Source: Cichorium intybus
Taxonomy: Eukaryota > Streptophyta > Magnoliopsida > Asterales > Asteraceae
Length of the DNA: 64,000 nucleotides
Assembly (NCBI GenBank): GCA_023525715.1
Contig: CM042011.1
Location: forward strand, 2,329,501-2,393,500
Direction: 5' to 3'
The notes under the pieces are model-generated. The model saw only the letters and a list, made by a program, of their open reading frames with translations. It did not search any database and was not told where the DNA came from. The stretch's first letter is position 1. Every line of letters begins with the position of its first letter. Positions 53,601 to 64,000 of the stretch are shown here, piece by piece. The translations under genes were made by a program, and so were the position numbers.

Positions 53601-55087
53601 CTTGAAATAATTTATTTTAACTTTTGTGATTTAGATCAGGAACACGAGAACTGTAAACCGAACGGGTCAGTTGACCGGGTACAAACTAGTACCTGGATCT
53701 AATTGTTTACCGTTAGGTGGGGCAGAGGCTAAGTTTTTAAGGAGAGCCGCTTTTTTGATGCATAATCTGTGGGTGACGCCGTATGTACCGGAAGAAATGT
53801 TTCCAGGTGGCGAGTTTCCTAATCAGAATCCACGTGTTGGTGAGGGATTGGCTACTTGGGTTAAACAGAATCGGTCTCTAGAAGAAACAGACCTAGTTCT
53901 TTGGTATTAATTTATTTCCTTCTCATTTCTATGGAGAAAACAGACTCTTTTGGTTTAAATTTAGAGTAAAATTGCATTTTTGGTACCCAAGTATAGCTGG
54001 TTTTTTAAATTTAATTCCTAAAAAGGTTTCTATTGCGATTTTGGTCCATGTCCGTTCCAAGTAAAATAACTCTTGAGTAAATTACAGAATTTGGTCCCTG
54101 TGCTTTACCAAAATTGCATGTTTGGTCCAACTTTTAAAATCTCCCTAAAGTTCGTATTTTATTGCGGATTTAGTCCCTATGCATTATTCAAACAGTTTGG
54201 TCCAATTTAAGACCAGAGGGACTATATCTGCAACAAAATGCAAACTTACTTAAGGAAGACCTTAAGAAGATTTTAAAAATTGGATTAAACTTACGATTAT
54301 GAGTAAAGAACAATGGGCAAATTTGTAAATCACTCATAACTGTATGTTTTGGACAAATTGCAAAGATCTGCTATACTCAGGGACCAAAATAGTAATTTTA
54401 ATTGGAACAGGGACCAAAAACGTTACAAGATTCTCAAATAAGGACCAAAATAATTAAAAGATTCTTAAACAAGGACCAAAATTGCTATAGTAAACTTTTT
54501 GGGTCCAAAATTGCAAAAATCAACTATTCTCAGGGACCAAAGATGTAATTTATTCATGTTTATGTTATGAGTAAATTACATTTATGGTTTGCTCAAAAAT
54601 TGGAGTTTTGGACTTAACCAGCTTTTATTAGCAATTTTGGTGTCTATTTCTAAATGTTGCAACAATTTTGGTTCCTATGGACACCAAAATTGCAGGAGAA
54701 TTATTTTGGGACCAAAAATGTAAATTTTGAACAAACTCGGGAACCAAAAAGGGAATATACCCTTAATATTTTTGGATGGTGACAGGTATGTGTTTGGAAT
54801 TACACACGTCCCACGACTGGAAGATTGGCCTGTTATGCCGGTGGAGCATATTGGATTTGTTCTTATGGTAGTCGATGCTCCTTTCTTTTATATTTATATC
54901 GCCAATTATTGGCATTTTTTTTTTTTAAGAATTAACACAATGGTTATCTGATGAATGTCAGCCACATGGATTCTTTAACTGCTCGCCAGCTGTGGATGTT
55001 CCACCTAGCTCCTTGGCTGATTTGGAAATGAAGGAAAATGGAATGGTGGATAAGCCATGTCATAATGGTCTTGTTTCAAAGATGTGA
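50633..55087 (+). CDS. CuAO: Peroxisomal-type copper amine oxidase (primary-amine oxidase), 11 exons
   Basis: Oxidises primary amines such as putrescine to aldehyde, NH3 and H2O2. Exons: 50633-50831, 51414-51529, 51611-51916, 51997-52440, 52528-52743, 52833-53069, 53160-53345, 53413-53553, 53635-53903, 54786-54867, 54962-55087. They join in frame to 773 residues, a normal family length. The topaquinone motif NYEY is at residues 495-498 (Tyr 496 is modified). Copper ligands are His 546 and His 548 (HQHFF) and His 712 (GITHVPR). The likely catalytic base is Asp 439 (KYFDAH). The C-terminus SKM is a type 1 peroxisomal signal. It resembles Arabidopsis At2g42490. All introns are GT-AG except intron 6, which has a GC donor (CAG/GCAAGT at 53070). 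Intron 9 (882 bp) is swollen by Mutator-like repeats. No stops or frameshifts, so the gene looks functional. Confidence 0.95.
53960..54765. repeat. Mutator-like repeats inside intron 9 of the amine oxidase gene
   Basis: Several GAGTAAATTACA...TTTGGTCCCTG ends occur in both orientations: outward-facing pairs near 53967 and 54548, 54077 and within, and 54572 with its partner near 54725. This is the same terminal style as the elements at 33957 and 60150. At least two copies appear nested or adjacent. Exact limits are not resolved. Confidence 0.6.
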
Positions 55088-57768
55088 AATGAAGCACTAA
55101 AACCACGTAAGTGTCCCCCATGTGCTTATACAATGCCATCTTATTACTGCAAATCATGGTATATTGCATCACATTCGCGTTTGTACTATATTTCTATTTT
55201 ACAATTGAAAATAATTTCATGACTCTGTACAACAGCATGTAATGCAAAGAAGGCTAATCGTCCTAGGATTAAACTACAACATTGTCTAAAAATACTTTTA
55301 ACAAAAATATAACTATTGTTGTGCGTTATTTATATTATTGATTAAATATTATATTATATGTATTTTAAACATTATTAATTTAGTATATCGTTTTATTTTC
55401 ATTTTATGATAGTTATTTTTTTAAATCTATAAATAAAAATATTTACATAAAATTCTTGTGTAGATACAACTTACTCTAGTATACAAAATTTTGAGCTAAA
55501 TAATGCTACAATATGTTTGGAGATGAAAACTTGGAGGAAGAACATGTCTAAAACATGTTCTCTTTTTGAATTTTTGTCCATATTTGGAAGTGAAGTAATG
55601 AGATAGTTAAAGATGAACTTACAAAATGAAAAAACAAATGCTTGATTTATCGGAATGTATTAATCGTTATCATGGGTGATGTCATTTTTCACAAAGCTAA
55701 GATTTTGCTAATTTGCTCCATTCAATTCTTCCATGAAGGAAAAAGAAGAATCAAATAGACCAAGATACTTTAAAAATCTCATATACCTAACAAATGGATT
55801 ATGGCATTGGTTGGATGAAGTCTTCTTAATTAAAAAAAAAAAAAAAAAAAAAGGCTTAAAGTCCAAACAAAAGACAACTGATTTTAAAGACAAAAGATAT
55901 GAAATTTTAATATACTAAAGTTTCATGTTATTATTATTTCTTCTTTTAATGAGTTTAATGTAAAAAATATTGCATCTTAACTTTAAAATTGGTTAGTATA
56001 GCTTAAAGCCATCATGAAAATACATGACTTAATAAAAAACATATTTAAAATAGGGTTAGGTTTATAAAGAACCCACAAATTTGATGCTTTATCGCTTTTA
56101 CGGCTTAAAACTAAATGTATTTTCTACCAAAAAAAATTCCTATAAATTTTCGAACTTTTTCCATTTGGCCCATTTATTAGGTTGCAAGCAAACTTCTGAC
56201 AATACAAATTCAAAACCAAAGGGTTTAAAAACGTTTTTTCTAACACGATATAATTATATGGCTATTTATAAGATCCAAAACATTATTTAAAATAAGCTTC
56301 GTGATACATACACATTAACACATGTATATTTATATACAGAATATACAAAGCAAGATACATCATACTCCGGTTACTATACTTCATGCTATTGGAAGGACAA
56401 TATAACTCGATAAAGGTACATGATTTATGAAAAAACAGTGCTTCTGAAGGGGCTGAATCAATTGTGCTACTAGGCTTTGGAATGTGGAGATTTGTACAAA
56501 ACTGACACGACACACTAAACCGACACGAAAAAATGGTTTTGGATAAGATATTTCGGTCCATTTAAGTAATTGGCTGACATGACATGACGCGATATAAAAG
56601 TTAAATTGGTAATGTTAGGGACAAACTCTTTAACTAGTGTAGTGTTTCAATATGGGACATCACGACTCGTTTTGTCGCAAAGTTATGATTACCAAAAGAT
56701 TACTACCTGGATAAATGAGTAGAATACAAAAAGTTAGGAAAGTTAATAGTTTAAAAAAGCAATGTCATAAAAAAAGTCAAACTTGTATACCTTTAATGAA
56801 ATTAACCAATTAAAATAATGTATACCAAATCATTCGTCATTTTTCACCTTGATTTTTTTCCTTTTTCCAAACAACCAACATAATCAAAATTAGCAAGTAG
56901 CTTGTTGCACTAGAAAGCACGCACCAAATTTGGCTCTTTAAGGTATCCGGTCCAATAACCATCGAACTTATCACAATGAGACAACAACCACATAAAAGAA
57001 ACAACTATAATCAAGTCAAAAAGATACTTCAAAGGCATTTGCCCTTCCTGGACATTCTTGTACCGCTAGAACGGGAGAGAATGAAGAGAGATGAGAGAAA
57101 AAAAATTACAAGAACGGGGTTCCACCGTGTTTTCCGGAAACATGTGAGAATGAGGACGTCGGAGGAAGGGGGCGGTGTTCATGGGCGTTTCACCCAGCCA
57201 CATCACCAAGACGCACCGCGTTGGTGCGTCCTGGGCATACCCCAGCCTCATTTTGATGCATCTATAACTGTCATGTTAGATAAAAGTTAAGTCAACATTG
57301 ATCTTTGTGCAAACCTTTAAATCCAAGTCAGACCAACCCAACAAAGCGGCCATATCCACATGCGTAGAATCTGCAATTCCCCACCATTACATCACCTTTG
57401 ATCGAAGACTTTGAGTCGTATTGCAGAAAAAAAATGAGAACACAATATAATTTCTAATTCACAAAAATGGCATAAAAGCAATTCTAGTTAACACCAATAT
57501 GATCCACATTACCTCTTTTTAGCATTTAGAGACACATGTCGAGCCAAAAGGTAAACTTCAATTGATACCAACTTGTTACGTTCCATTATACCGGTCCATA
57601 GTATAGAATTACTATCCATGAAAATCTTAAATAAAGACATTGAAAAACACCATGTTTATTGTTTTCTCATGTTCCTAAATCCAAGAGTCATAAAAATCTA
57701 TGAGGTATATACCCTCAAGAATCGCAGAAGTTTGTATGAAAGCCGCCTCATCATATCATGGATGAATG
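55088..57768. other. intergenic, no gene recognised
   Basis: Contains the 3' flank of the amine oxidase gene, a 21-base A run (55832-55852) and short open frames. The plus-strand frame 56976-57290 (104 codons) and the minus-strand frame 56283-56561 (92 codons) have no known motif. GACGCACCGCGTTGGTGCGTC at 57210 is a short GC-rich palindrome in otherwise AT-rich DNA. Confidence 0.4.
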
Positions 57769-57983
57769 TGTTGTGATTAGGGTCGATACCCATTAGGGTT
57801 TAGGTTAGGTTAAGAGCCCATTTTGTAACACTATTTATATAAGGTTAAGCATTCATTATAATCATCAAATAATATCAAGTCATTATATTTTATAATATGG
57901 TATCAGAGCTCTATGTTAAAACCATACTGCTGACCACAATCCGCCGTCGCCGTCCTCCACCTCCGACGACTTTCTCTAATAGT

Positions 57984-58913
57984 ATTATTGTTAGTGATTA
58001 GGGTTAATACTCACTAGGGTTTAAGTAAGCCCAACCCATTTTGTATCCCTATTTATACGGGGTAAACCATCAATATTATTATCAAGCATTTCATATTATA
58101 ACATGATATCAGAGCTTTAGGTTAAAACCCTATTCCTGACCACAACCCGCCACCACCGACTTCCACCTCCGGCGACCTTCTAGTCGTCGGAGGTGCCTTC
58201 AATATTTTTCCTTTTACTCTTTCATCTCATAAATAATAATACAGCCGTCGGCATCAAACCAGAGCTCAGTCATCGGTTTCTTCTACTGCTTTGTCTGCTT
58301 CGGCCCCTCTCCTTGGATGGTCTCTTCCTCTCCAGACATGCTTCGTCGAGCAGCCTCTGATCTGCAGTCATCTCTCTCGCCCTCTATCAACACTACTTTC
58401 GTTAATCTCGTTGGCATTGGCTTCGTCTGCCGCAGCTTGAGCCCTTTCTCTTTGCTCGCTGCCTTTCTCCAGACTCCTCGTCTGCCGCAGCTTGAGCTCC
58501 TCTGCCGCAGCTTGAGCCCTTTCTCTTTGCTCGCTGCCTTTCTCCAGACTCCTCTGCCGTCGGGTCCATAATCGTTGGCACGAATCTCTCTTCTTCTTCA
58601 ACGGAACCGACTATAGCTGTCGCTCCTCCTCGCTTCTTTTCCAACAAGCAGTCATTTTTAGCCACCATCGGCATAGCTCTGTCACCGCCGTTGCCGCTGT
58701 TTTTCAATTATGTTTTTTTTAATCTTTTGTTCTTTTGCTTATTTTACCAGTTTAATCGTCTCTCCTCCCCCAATCAAACTACGGGGGGGCCTTAGTGATT
58801 AGGGTTAATACCCATTAGGGTTTAGGTTATGGTCAAGAGCCGTTTTATATTCATATTTATATGATGTTAAACCCTCATTATTATTATCAAACATTCTATA
58901 TTATAACAATTAT
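57984..58913 (+). mobile_element. TRIM-like LTR retrotransposon (inner, nested)
   Basis: LTRs at 57989-58103 (TGTTAGTGATTAGGG...TATTATAACA) and about 58789-58908 bracket 685 bp. The primer site TGATATCAGAGC (one mismatch to the initiator tRNA-Met site) is at 58104, and ACGGGGGGG precedes the 3' LTR. The direct repeat ATTAT flanks it at 57984-57988 and 58909-58913, showing a separate insertion into the outer element. It is related to the outer copy in LTR and interior. Confidence 0.88.
58400..58565. repeat. internal direct repeat in the inner TRIM
   Basis: The unit TGCCGCAGCTTGAGCCCTTT...CTCCAGACTCCTC occurs twice in full (near 58429 and 58501) with a shorter piece between. The outer element carries a diverged single version near 59081-59132. 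Open frames across it on both strands are low-complexity and not convincing as genes. Confidence 0.7.
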
Positions 58914-59530
58914 AGTTGCTGCATCGGCTTCGTCTACGTCTACTTCCTCGTCTGCTACGGCCCCTCTCCTCGGATGGCCTCTTCTTCCCCGGACCTTCTT
59001 GGTTGGGTAGGCTCTGATATGCAGTAATCTCTCTCTCTCTTTCTACACAGCAGTCGCCGATCTCATCGGAATTGGCTCCGTCCGCCGCAGCTCGAGCCAT
59101 CTCTCTCTTGCTCTCTGCCTTTCTCCGGACTCCTCTGCCGCCGACTCTATGATCGTTGTCACCGCCACCAGCTCTCTCTTCTTATACAACGGAACCGCCT
59201 CTGGCCGCCGCTCCTTCTCTCTTCTTATCCGACGAACAGTCACGATTAGTCGTTATCGTCAAAGCTCTGCCACCGCCGCTGCCGCTGTCTTCATCTATGT
59301 TTTTTTAGTTTTGTTCTTTTGGTTAATTTTTCCAGTTTAATCGTCTCCTCCCGATCAAACTGCGAGGGGATGTTAATGATTAGGGTTAACACCCATTAGG
59401 GTTTTGGCTAGTCCATTAGGGTTTATGTTAGGCCAAGAGCCATTTTGTAACCCTATTTATATGAGGTTAACCCTCATTATAATCATCAAACAATATTAAG
59501 TCATTCTATTTTATAACAGATCTGCCCTTT

Positions 59531-59664
59531 CAAAGAAAAATTCCATGTGTCATGATAAAGAGATGCAATCGTCTATTATTTATTGGTGTCCAAAGGGCAA
59601 AGAAAAATTCCATGTGTCATGATAAAGAGATGCAATCGTCTATTATTTATTGGTGTCCAACTGT
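59531..59664. repeat. perfect 67-bp tandem duplication
   Basis: CAAAGAAAAATTCCATGTGT... starting at 59531 is repeated exactly from 59598. It lies 13 bp after the end of the outer TRIM. Confidence 0.9.
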
Positions 59665-60140
59665 TAGCTAACGATTGATAGCTCATGCCTAAAATCTATG
59701 AGTCCTATTCCTTACTTTTCCAATGTATCCATAATTCTTGGTTAGTAGATCATTTCCATTTTTTTTGGATTATTTAATTTCAATATTTTTTATGAATTTG
59801 GACTTTAGAATTTTAATCTCTTTTATATGTTTGGATTCTATCATGATGTATAAGTTTATTATAGTTATTTTTCAAAACACGCAATAAAATATAAACGGTG
59901 ACTGGAATCCTCGTGGTGAAGATTACCCATTTAATTACCCGTTTATGTTAAATGGGGATACTCGATTACCCACGATTTTCCCCAATTACCCGATAATGCT
60001 CCTTGAATAAATCCTCGTTTAATGGGGAAGGGGACGGGGATAATTTATTATAGACTACATCAAGGCATAATCAATCTTCAATGGTAAACATCGAGAACTT
60101 TCTTTAGTTATTGTTTACGACCTTTCTTTAGTTTGCATGT

Positions 60141-61845
60141 TATTATTTTGAGTAAATTACAGTTTTGATCCATGTGGTTTGCATGTTTTTACAGTTTCAG
60201 TCCAAGCTTTAAATTTTCACAATTTGGGTCCCTATGGTTGGCATTTTATTACACTGTTGGACCTGGTCCATGTAAAAAGACCAAATTACCCATTCTAATG
60301 TATTTCTCTTTTTTATTTTAACATATTATTTATTTAATTAATTAAAAAATGAAATATACAGCTAACCCCACCCACCCCACGACCCCCATTACCCTCTTCT
60401 AATTTCATTCCATCAAATGCTAATCCTCAGAATTCGATCTCAGAAAGCCTTTTATTCATAACCAACTATTCTGGAATCAATATCATATTCATGACTAAGT
60501 TTTTGACAATGTATAGGTGCGTACCATTAAATCCAAATGACATGAGGTTCAACTTTTGAATGCTCCCATCAGCATTGCAAACTACTCCTGACCAAGAAGT
60601 GCATGAAGCCGATGAACTAGAATTCACAAGGAAGGGAATCCATTAAGACATCAATGAGTTGTTTGGAATTTGAAGGCTTGATTTCCATTTGAGAAGAGCA
60701 ATGGCTTCCTCCAAAGAAGCAGAAGCAAAATTTAGTACGTGTGAGAGTGTAATATTGATTAGTAGAGTTAGAGAGAAAAGTTAGAAGTTTGAAGAAGCCA
60801 TTATTTGATTTGCCATGTTTTTTGAAAAATGATGGTTAATTTGTATCCATCTGATTTATACTTGAACTACCCTTTTCTTTTGTTTTTTTATTTTCCCCTT
60901 TTTATACAAAACAATTTAGGCATTGCTATATTTTTCCATGAAGCATGTTTTTTATACCTTAAGTCAATGTCATATTTGTCCACAAAAAATGTATTACACT
61001 TTGAATTGTATTCATTGGTAAAACAAATTAGTTGTTGATATTTTACTTCTTTAACTAGTGAAAATCTTGACCAACATAAGTCAAGACAATGTCTCAAACA
61101 CCATTAGAGAAATACACACATGCTATCATCGTTATTTTTAATGATTCTTTTGCTACAATAGTTTCTTGTTTCATGGTACTCAATGTCTTTTTATATACAT
61201 ACCATCGTTTACCCTGCACATCTAGTACGACCTTCACCTGTTGTCATCAGTCGTTCATCTTACCATCCTTATCTTCACATGATTGGCCAAGTTTAGCCTG
61301 CAAATTTGTTTTGCACAACAATTGTTCGACAGTGTTTAATGAAGATTTTATTTCTTGAGATCTAATCATTACGCCAATTCCATAGCAATTGCCCATTCTC
61401 GTTTTTTTTGTCCTTACATGCTATTGGAATAGTCTTTCAAAATTTTATTTTGTTTTCCTTACACCGCGTCATGTTTCCTTGTCAGAAACTTAGTCGTGAA
61501 GATGATGTTGATTCCATAATAGTGGGTTATGAAGGCTTTTTGAGATCGAATTTTGAGGATTCACATTTGATGGAATAAAATTAGAAGAGGGTAATGGGGG
61601 TAGTGGGGTGGGGTGGGGTTAGTTGTATATTTCAAAATTTTAATTAATTAAATAAATAATAGGGTAAAAGAAAATTGAAAAAGAAATTAGAAAGGGTAAT
61701 TTGGTCTTTTTACATGGACTAGGGACCAACAGTGTAATAAAATGACAACCATAGGGACCCAAACTTTGAAATTTTAAATCATGGACTGAAACTGTAAAAA
61801 CATGCAAACTACAGGGACCAAAACTGTAATTTACTTTATTATTTT
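60141..61845. mobile_element. Mutator-like element with about 360-bp inverted repeats
   Basis: The element spans 60150-61836. It starts GAGTAAATTACAGTTTTGATCC and ends with the inverse, GGGACCAAAACTGTAATTTAC. Arms extend inward to about 60511 and 61480. TATTATTTT flanks it at 60141-60149 and 61837-61845, a 9-bp target duplication. The central 1 kb has no transposase; an 89-codon frame (61089-61358) is unrecognised. It probably belongs to the same broad family as the repeats in amine oxidase intron 9. Confidence 0.85.
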
Positions 61846-62107
61846 TAATAATTGACGGTTTCGATCTCCAATGTTTGGTGTTTTGCATGTTGGGCTCTGC
61901 AACCCCTTCACATGGATCTTGTGTGATGGCCAAATGATCCAGAGTAGGGTCTTCACCATGGGTAATTTTGTACGTACAAATTATCATAGAAACGTCGTGG
62001 AAAATACCATATTTATCCCTTATGCTACCTTGGGATGCCCTTAGAGTTGAGGGACTTGACTTGTGAGATATATTTGGAGACTTGGGTTTAGGAGTTATGA
62101 TACACAT
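61838..62107 (-). other. 90-codon open segment next to the Mutator-like element, unrecognised
   Basis: The minus-strand frame starts MCIITPKPKSPNISHKSSPS and stays open for about 90 residues of balanced composition (GKYGIF-like, CTYKITHGEDPTLDHLAI) before it runs into the inverted repeat of the Mutator-like element. It may be the 5' part of a gene or exon truncated by that insertion. I recognise no family. Confidence 0.25.
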
Positions 62108-63061
62108 TTCAATTCATATCTCTTTTGTGGATGATGCTGTCATTTCAAATTGATGAATTGTTGATTAAGCTTTATTTATACCTATATCATTGGACTTGAG
62201 AGTTACTCACTAGACTCTTCTGTAGCCAAACATACTATTATTTTGATATGTGTTCGAAATAGGGATTATAGGAAGATTGGAGATGAGGGGAGCATCTGAC
62301 AAATAGAGGAGTTATATCTTATGCTAAGACATTTTACTTGTCTTATACTTTTGATGAAGTTATTACTCTCTCCTATTTTACCAAGTTATTTTGGAACCTT
62401 AACTATGGGACCTTATTCTGAACTTAAAATTTCTGATATAGATGTTGAACTTTATTTTTAATTAGTTATTTCAAATAGTTCATGCAATGGATGTTTCACC
62501 TTGCTAGATTCCTAATACAAGTTTGTTGTTCGGAAAAAGATTTAATACCGAATCCTCGTTGACAAATTTAAAAAAACATGCATTTGACCTTGATTACATT
62601 TAAATAATGCTCTACCTTGTTTCATTTCATGCAAAATAATATCTTTTTACAAAGTTACAGTTTTTTTTTCTTAAAAGTTTAATAACCAGATTAAATATTA
62701 CAAATAGTTTTGATTGTCCCAAAACTGTAAATAATATAAAAATTCGAGAATTCGACATAAATCGACTGTACCAATACCGTTCCAATGCTGTACACAAATT
62801 CGATTTCAGCAAATGATCCGGGGGAATTTGAGAAGTCATTCTTTTCTTTTATAACATTTTTTAAAAACCGCACAATTTCCTAGAACTTCCCGTGGAAACT
62901 CAAAACATCCTCAACCAAACTAAAGTACACTCCGAAACAGCGCACACCATTCGTGATAACGTAAAAACCTCGCCGTGAACAACACGATTCCCACCCACCA
63001 CTTCAGTTTCAACTTTCAAACTCCAATTTTCCAACTTCCATTTCATCTCTTCAATTAATCA
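62108..63061 (+). other. upstream region of the ARM-repeat gene
   Basis: Non-coding as far as I can see. The last 180 bp become less AT-rich and contain C/T-rich leader-like sequence (CTTCAGTTTCAACTTTCAA near 63001) directly before the start codon, suggesting the 5' UTR. Confidence 0.4.
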
Positions 63062-64000
63062 ATGGACTTCGCCGCCGGCGAAGACCAACAACAACAACAA
63101 CCGATCGAACACGTCTTATCGTTCCCAATAGTTCTGTCTGATCGAATCCGTCAAGCCGTCGACGAGTCCAAATCCTACAAACTCGAGTGTACCGAAGTCG
63201 GAAAACTCGTGGACCGTCTCTCTCAGATGCTCCGGACTTTCGTCCGGTTCACCAACACCGCGCCTTCTTTCTACGACCGTCCCGTCCGCCGTGTCTTCGC
63301 CGACGTTACTAGGACTCTAAAACGTGCCCTAATTCTTGTACGAAAGTGCCGCCGTCGCGGTGTGTTCCTCCGTATCGTCAGCATCGTAAGCGCCGCTGAT
63401 TTTAGGAAACTATTTAACTTCCTTGATGCATCAATCGGTGACATGAAATGGTTGCTTAGCATATTCGACAGTGGCGGAGATTCCGGCGTTGTTCTGTCGT
63501 TACCCCCAATTGCGAGTAACGATCCGATTTTAGCATGGGTTTGGTCTTATATATCTTCACTTCATTTATGTCCGTTAAATGTTAAAATCGAAGTCGCAAA
63601 CGGATTATCTTCATTAGCACATGATAACGACCGGAACAAAAAAATCATAGTAGCAGAGGGTGGAATTCCGCCATTGTTAAAGCTTCTGAAAGAAGATACA
63701 TCACCGGAAGCCCAAATCGCCGCCTCCACCACACTCTTCAACTTGGCAAACAATCAGGACAGGGCTAGGTTAATCACCAACGAGCTTGGTGTCCCGATTA
63801 TAGTACAATCTTTCCAGAAATCCCCAATTCGGGTTCAGATTGCCATCGTGAAACTAATTGCTAGAATGGCGGAAAACGATGAAGTTTCGCAGGAGGCATT
63901 TGCTAGAGAGAATGTGATCAGACCACTAGTCACATTATTATCATTCGAAACATTCTTAGGTAATGATCCGAAGCAAAGTATTCATTCGATTGTCAAGTTC
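63062..64000 (+). CDS. ARMADILLO REPEAT ONLY-like protein, 5' part (runs off the window)
   Basis: ATG 63062 opens a frame of 313 codons to the window edge without a stop. It begins MDFAAGEDQQQQQPIEHVLS. Residues about 20-155 form a helical N-terminal domain (KLECTEVGKLVDRLSQML, YDRPVRRVF, KCRRRGVFLRI, SIGDMKWLL) typical of ARO proteins and other plant ARM proteins of the vacuolar-protein-8-like group. Armadillo repeats follow: LSSLAHDNDRNKKIIVAEGG, IPPLLKLLKEDTSPEAQI, TTLFNLANNQDRARLI, VKLIARMAEN. The segment LPPIASNDPIL between domains is also characteristic. ARO proteins act in polar growth and actin organisation in Arabidopsis; role here is by homology. It is intron-less so far. The poly-Gln stretch near residue 9-13 is a small oddity. 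Confidence 0.88.
   Translation, partial: MDFAAGEDQQQQQPIEHVLSFPIVLSDRIRQAVDESKSYKLECTEVGKLVDRLSQMLRTFVRFTNTAPSFYDRPVRRVFADVTRTLKRALILVRKCRRRGVFLRIVSIVSAADFRKLFNFLDASIGDMKWLLSIFDSGGDSGVVLSLPPIASNDPILAWVWSYISSLHLCPLNVKIEVANGLSSLAHDNDRNKKIIVAEGGIPPLLKLLKEDTSPEAQIAASTTLFNLANNQDRARLITNELGVPIIVQSFQKSPIRVQIAIVKLIARMAENDEVSQEAFARENVIRPLVTLLSFETFLGNDPKQSIHSIVKF

Larger units (their letters stand above)
57769..59518 (+). mobile_element. TRIM-like LTR retrotransposon (outer), interrupted by a second one
   Basis: Outer LTRs at 57769-57897 and 59371-59518 share TGATTAGGGTTRAYACCCATTAGG and the end TCATTMTATTTTATAA(T/C)A. The primer site TGGTATCAGAGC follows the first LTR directly at 57898, and GCGAGGGGA precedes the last. 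Removing the inner element leaves about 0.8 kb with a C/T-rich interior and no gag-pol, which is TRIM structure. The outer target duplication is not evident. Confidence 0.85.

Noticed and set aside
55832..55852. SINE or processed retrogene marked by an A run
   Set aside because: No tRNA-derived head, internal Pol III boxes, target duplication or coding similarity was seen upstream of the A run.
57200..57240. GACGCACC palindrome as a riboswitch or terminator
   Set aside because: It is a short GC palindrome without a gene context; bacterial-type terminators are not expected in plant nuclear DNA.
58368..59243. Arg/Glu-rich minus-strand frames of 66-101 codons
   Set aside because: They are antisense to the C/T-rich interiors of the TRIM elements and change frame across internal repeats, so coding is unlikely.
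63271..63753. Minus-strand frames under the ARM-repeat gene
   Set aside because: Shadows of the 313-codon plus-strand frame, which has clear domain similarity.

Overview
The window is plant nuclear DNA: AT-rich, gene-poor and full of transposable elements. Evidence includes an 11-exon gene with plant GT-AG introns, a U5 snRNA gene with plant USE/TATA/3'-box signals, Ty1/copia elements primed by initiator tRNA-Met, Helitrons with plant-type CTAG ends, and hAT, Mutator-like and PIF/Harbinger elements. The style of the repeats (TGTCACACC-type long LTR, PB1-like and FAR1-like MULE debris, NAM-associated Harbinger protein) would fit an Asteraceae genome such as Lactuca; that assignment is inference.

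Layout. 1-13.9 kb is mostly Helitron DNA: one on the minus strand (1505-4396), one at 4475-5577, a 3' end at 10047 and one at 10177-13888, several joined by (TA)n tracts. A 414-bp palindromic MITE sits at 9269-9682. 14.18-18.83 kb is a very young Ty1/copia element whose LTRs look identical apart from one 33-bp duplication, yet whose coding region has four breaks. 19-28 kb holds a MITE split by a hAT-like insertion, a gutted copia remnant (20493-22138), CCGGAT-rich and (TA)n DNA, and a cluster of 13-bp interrupted palindromes. 28.2-33.8 kb is a large composite Helitron carrying a piece of a SNAP25-type SNARE gene. 34-46 kb holds a Mutator-like repeat, the U5 snRNA gene (39.0 kb), a 312-bp hAT MITE, MULE transposase debris and a 2.9-kb solo LTR (42466-45341). 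46.2-48.5 kb is a complete non-autonomous Helitron, followed by a PIF/Harbinger element (48543-50305) that encodes only the accessory DNA-binding protein, now frameshifted.

The two protein-coding host genes are a complete peroxisomal-type copper amine oxidase (50633-55087, 773 aa, C-terminal SKM) and the 5' part of an ARMADILLO REPEAT ONLY-like gene (63062 to the window edge). Between them lie two nested small LTR retrotransposons of TRIM type (57769-59518) and a Mutator-like element with about 360-bp inverted repeats (60150-61836). No operon-like relation exists; each host gene is an independent unit separated by repeats.
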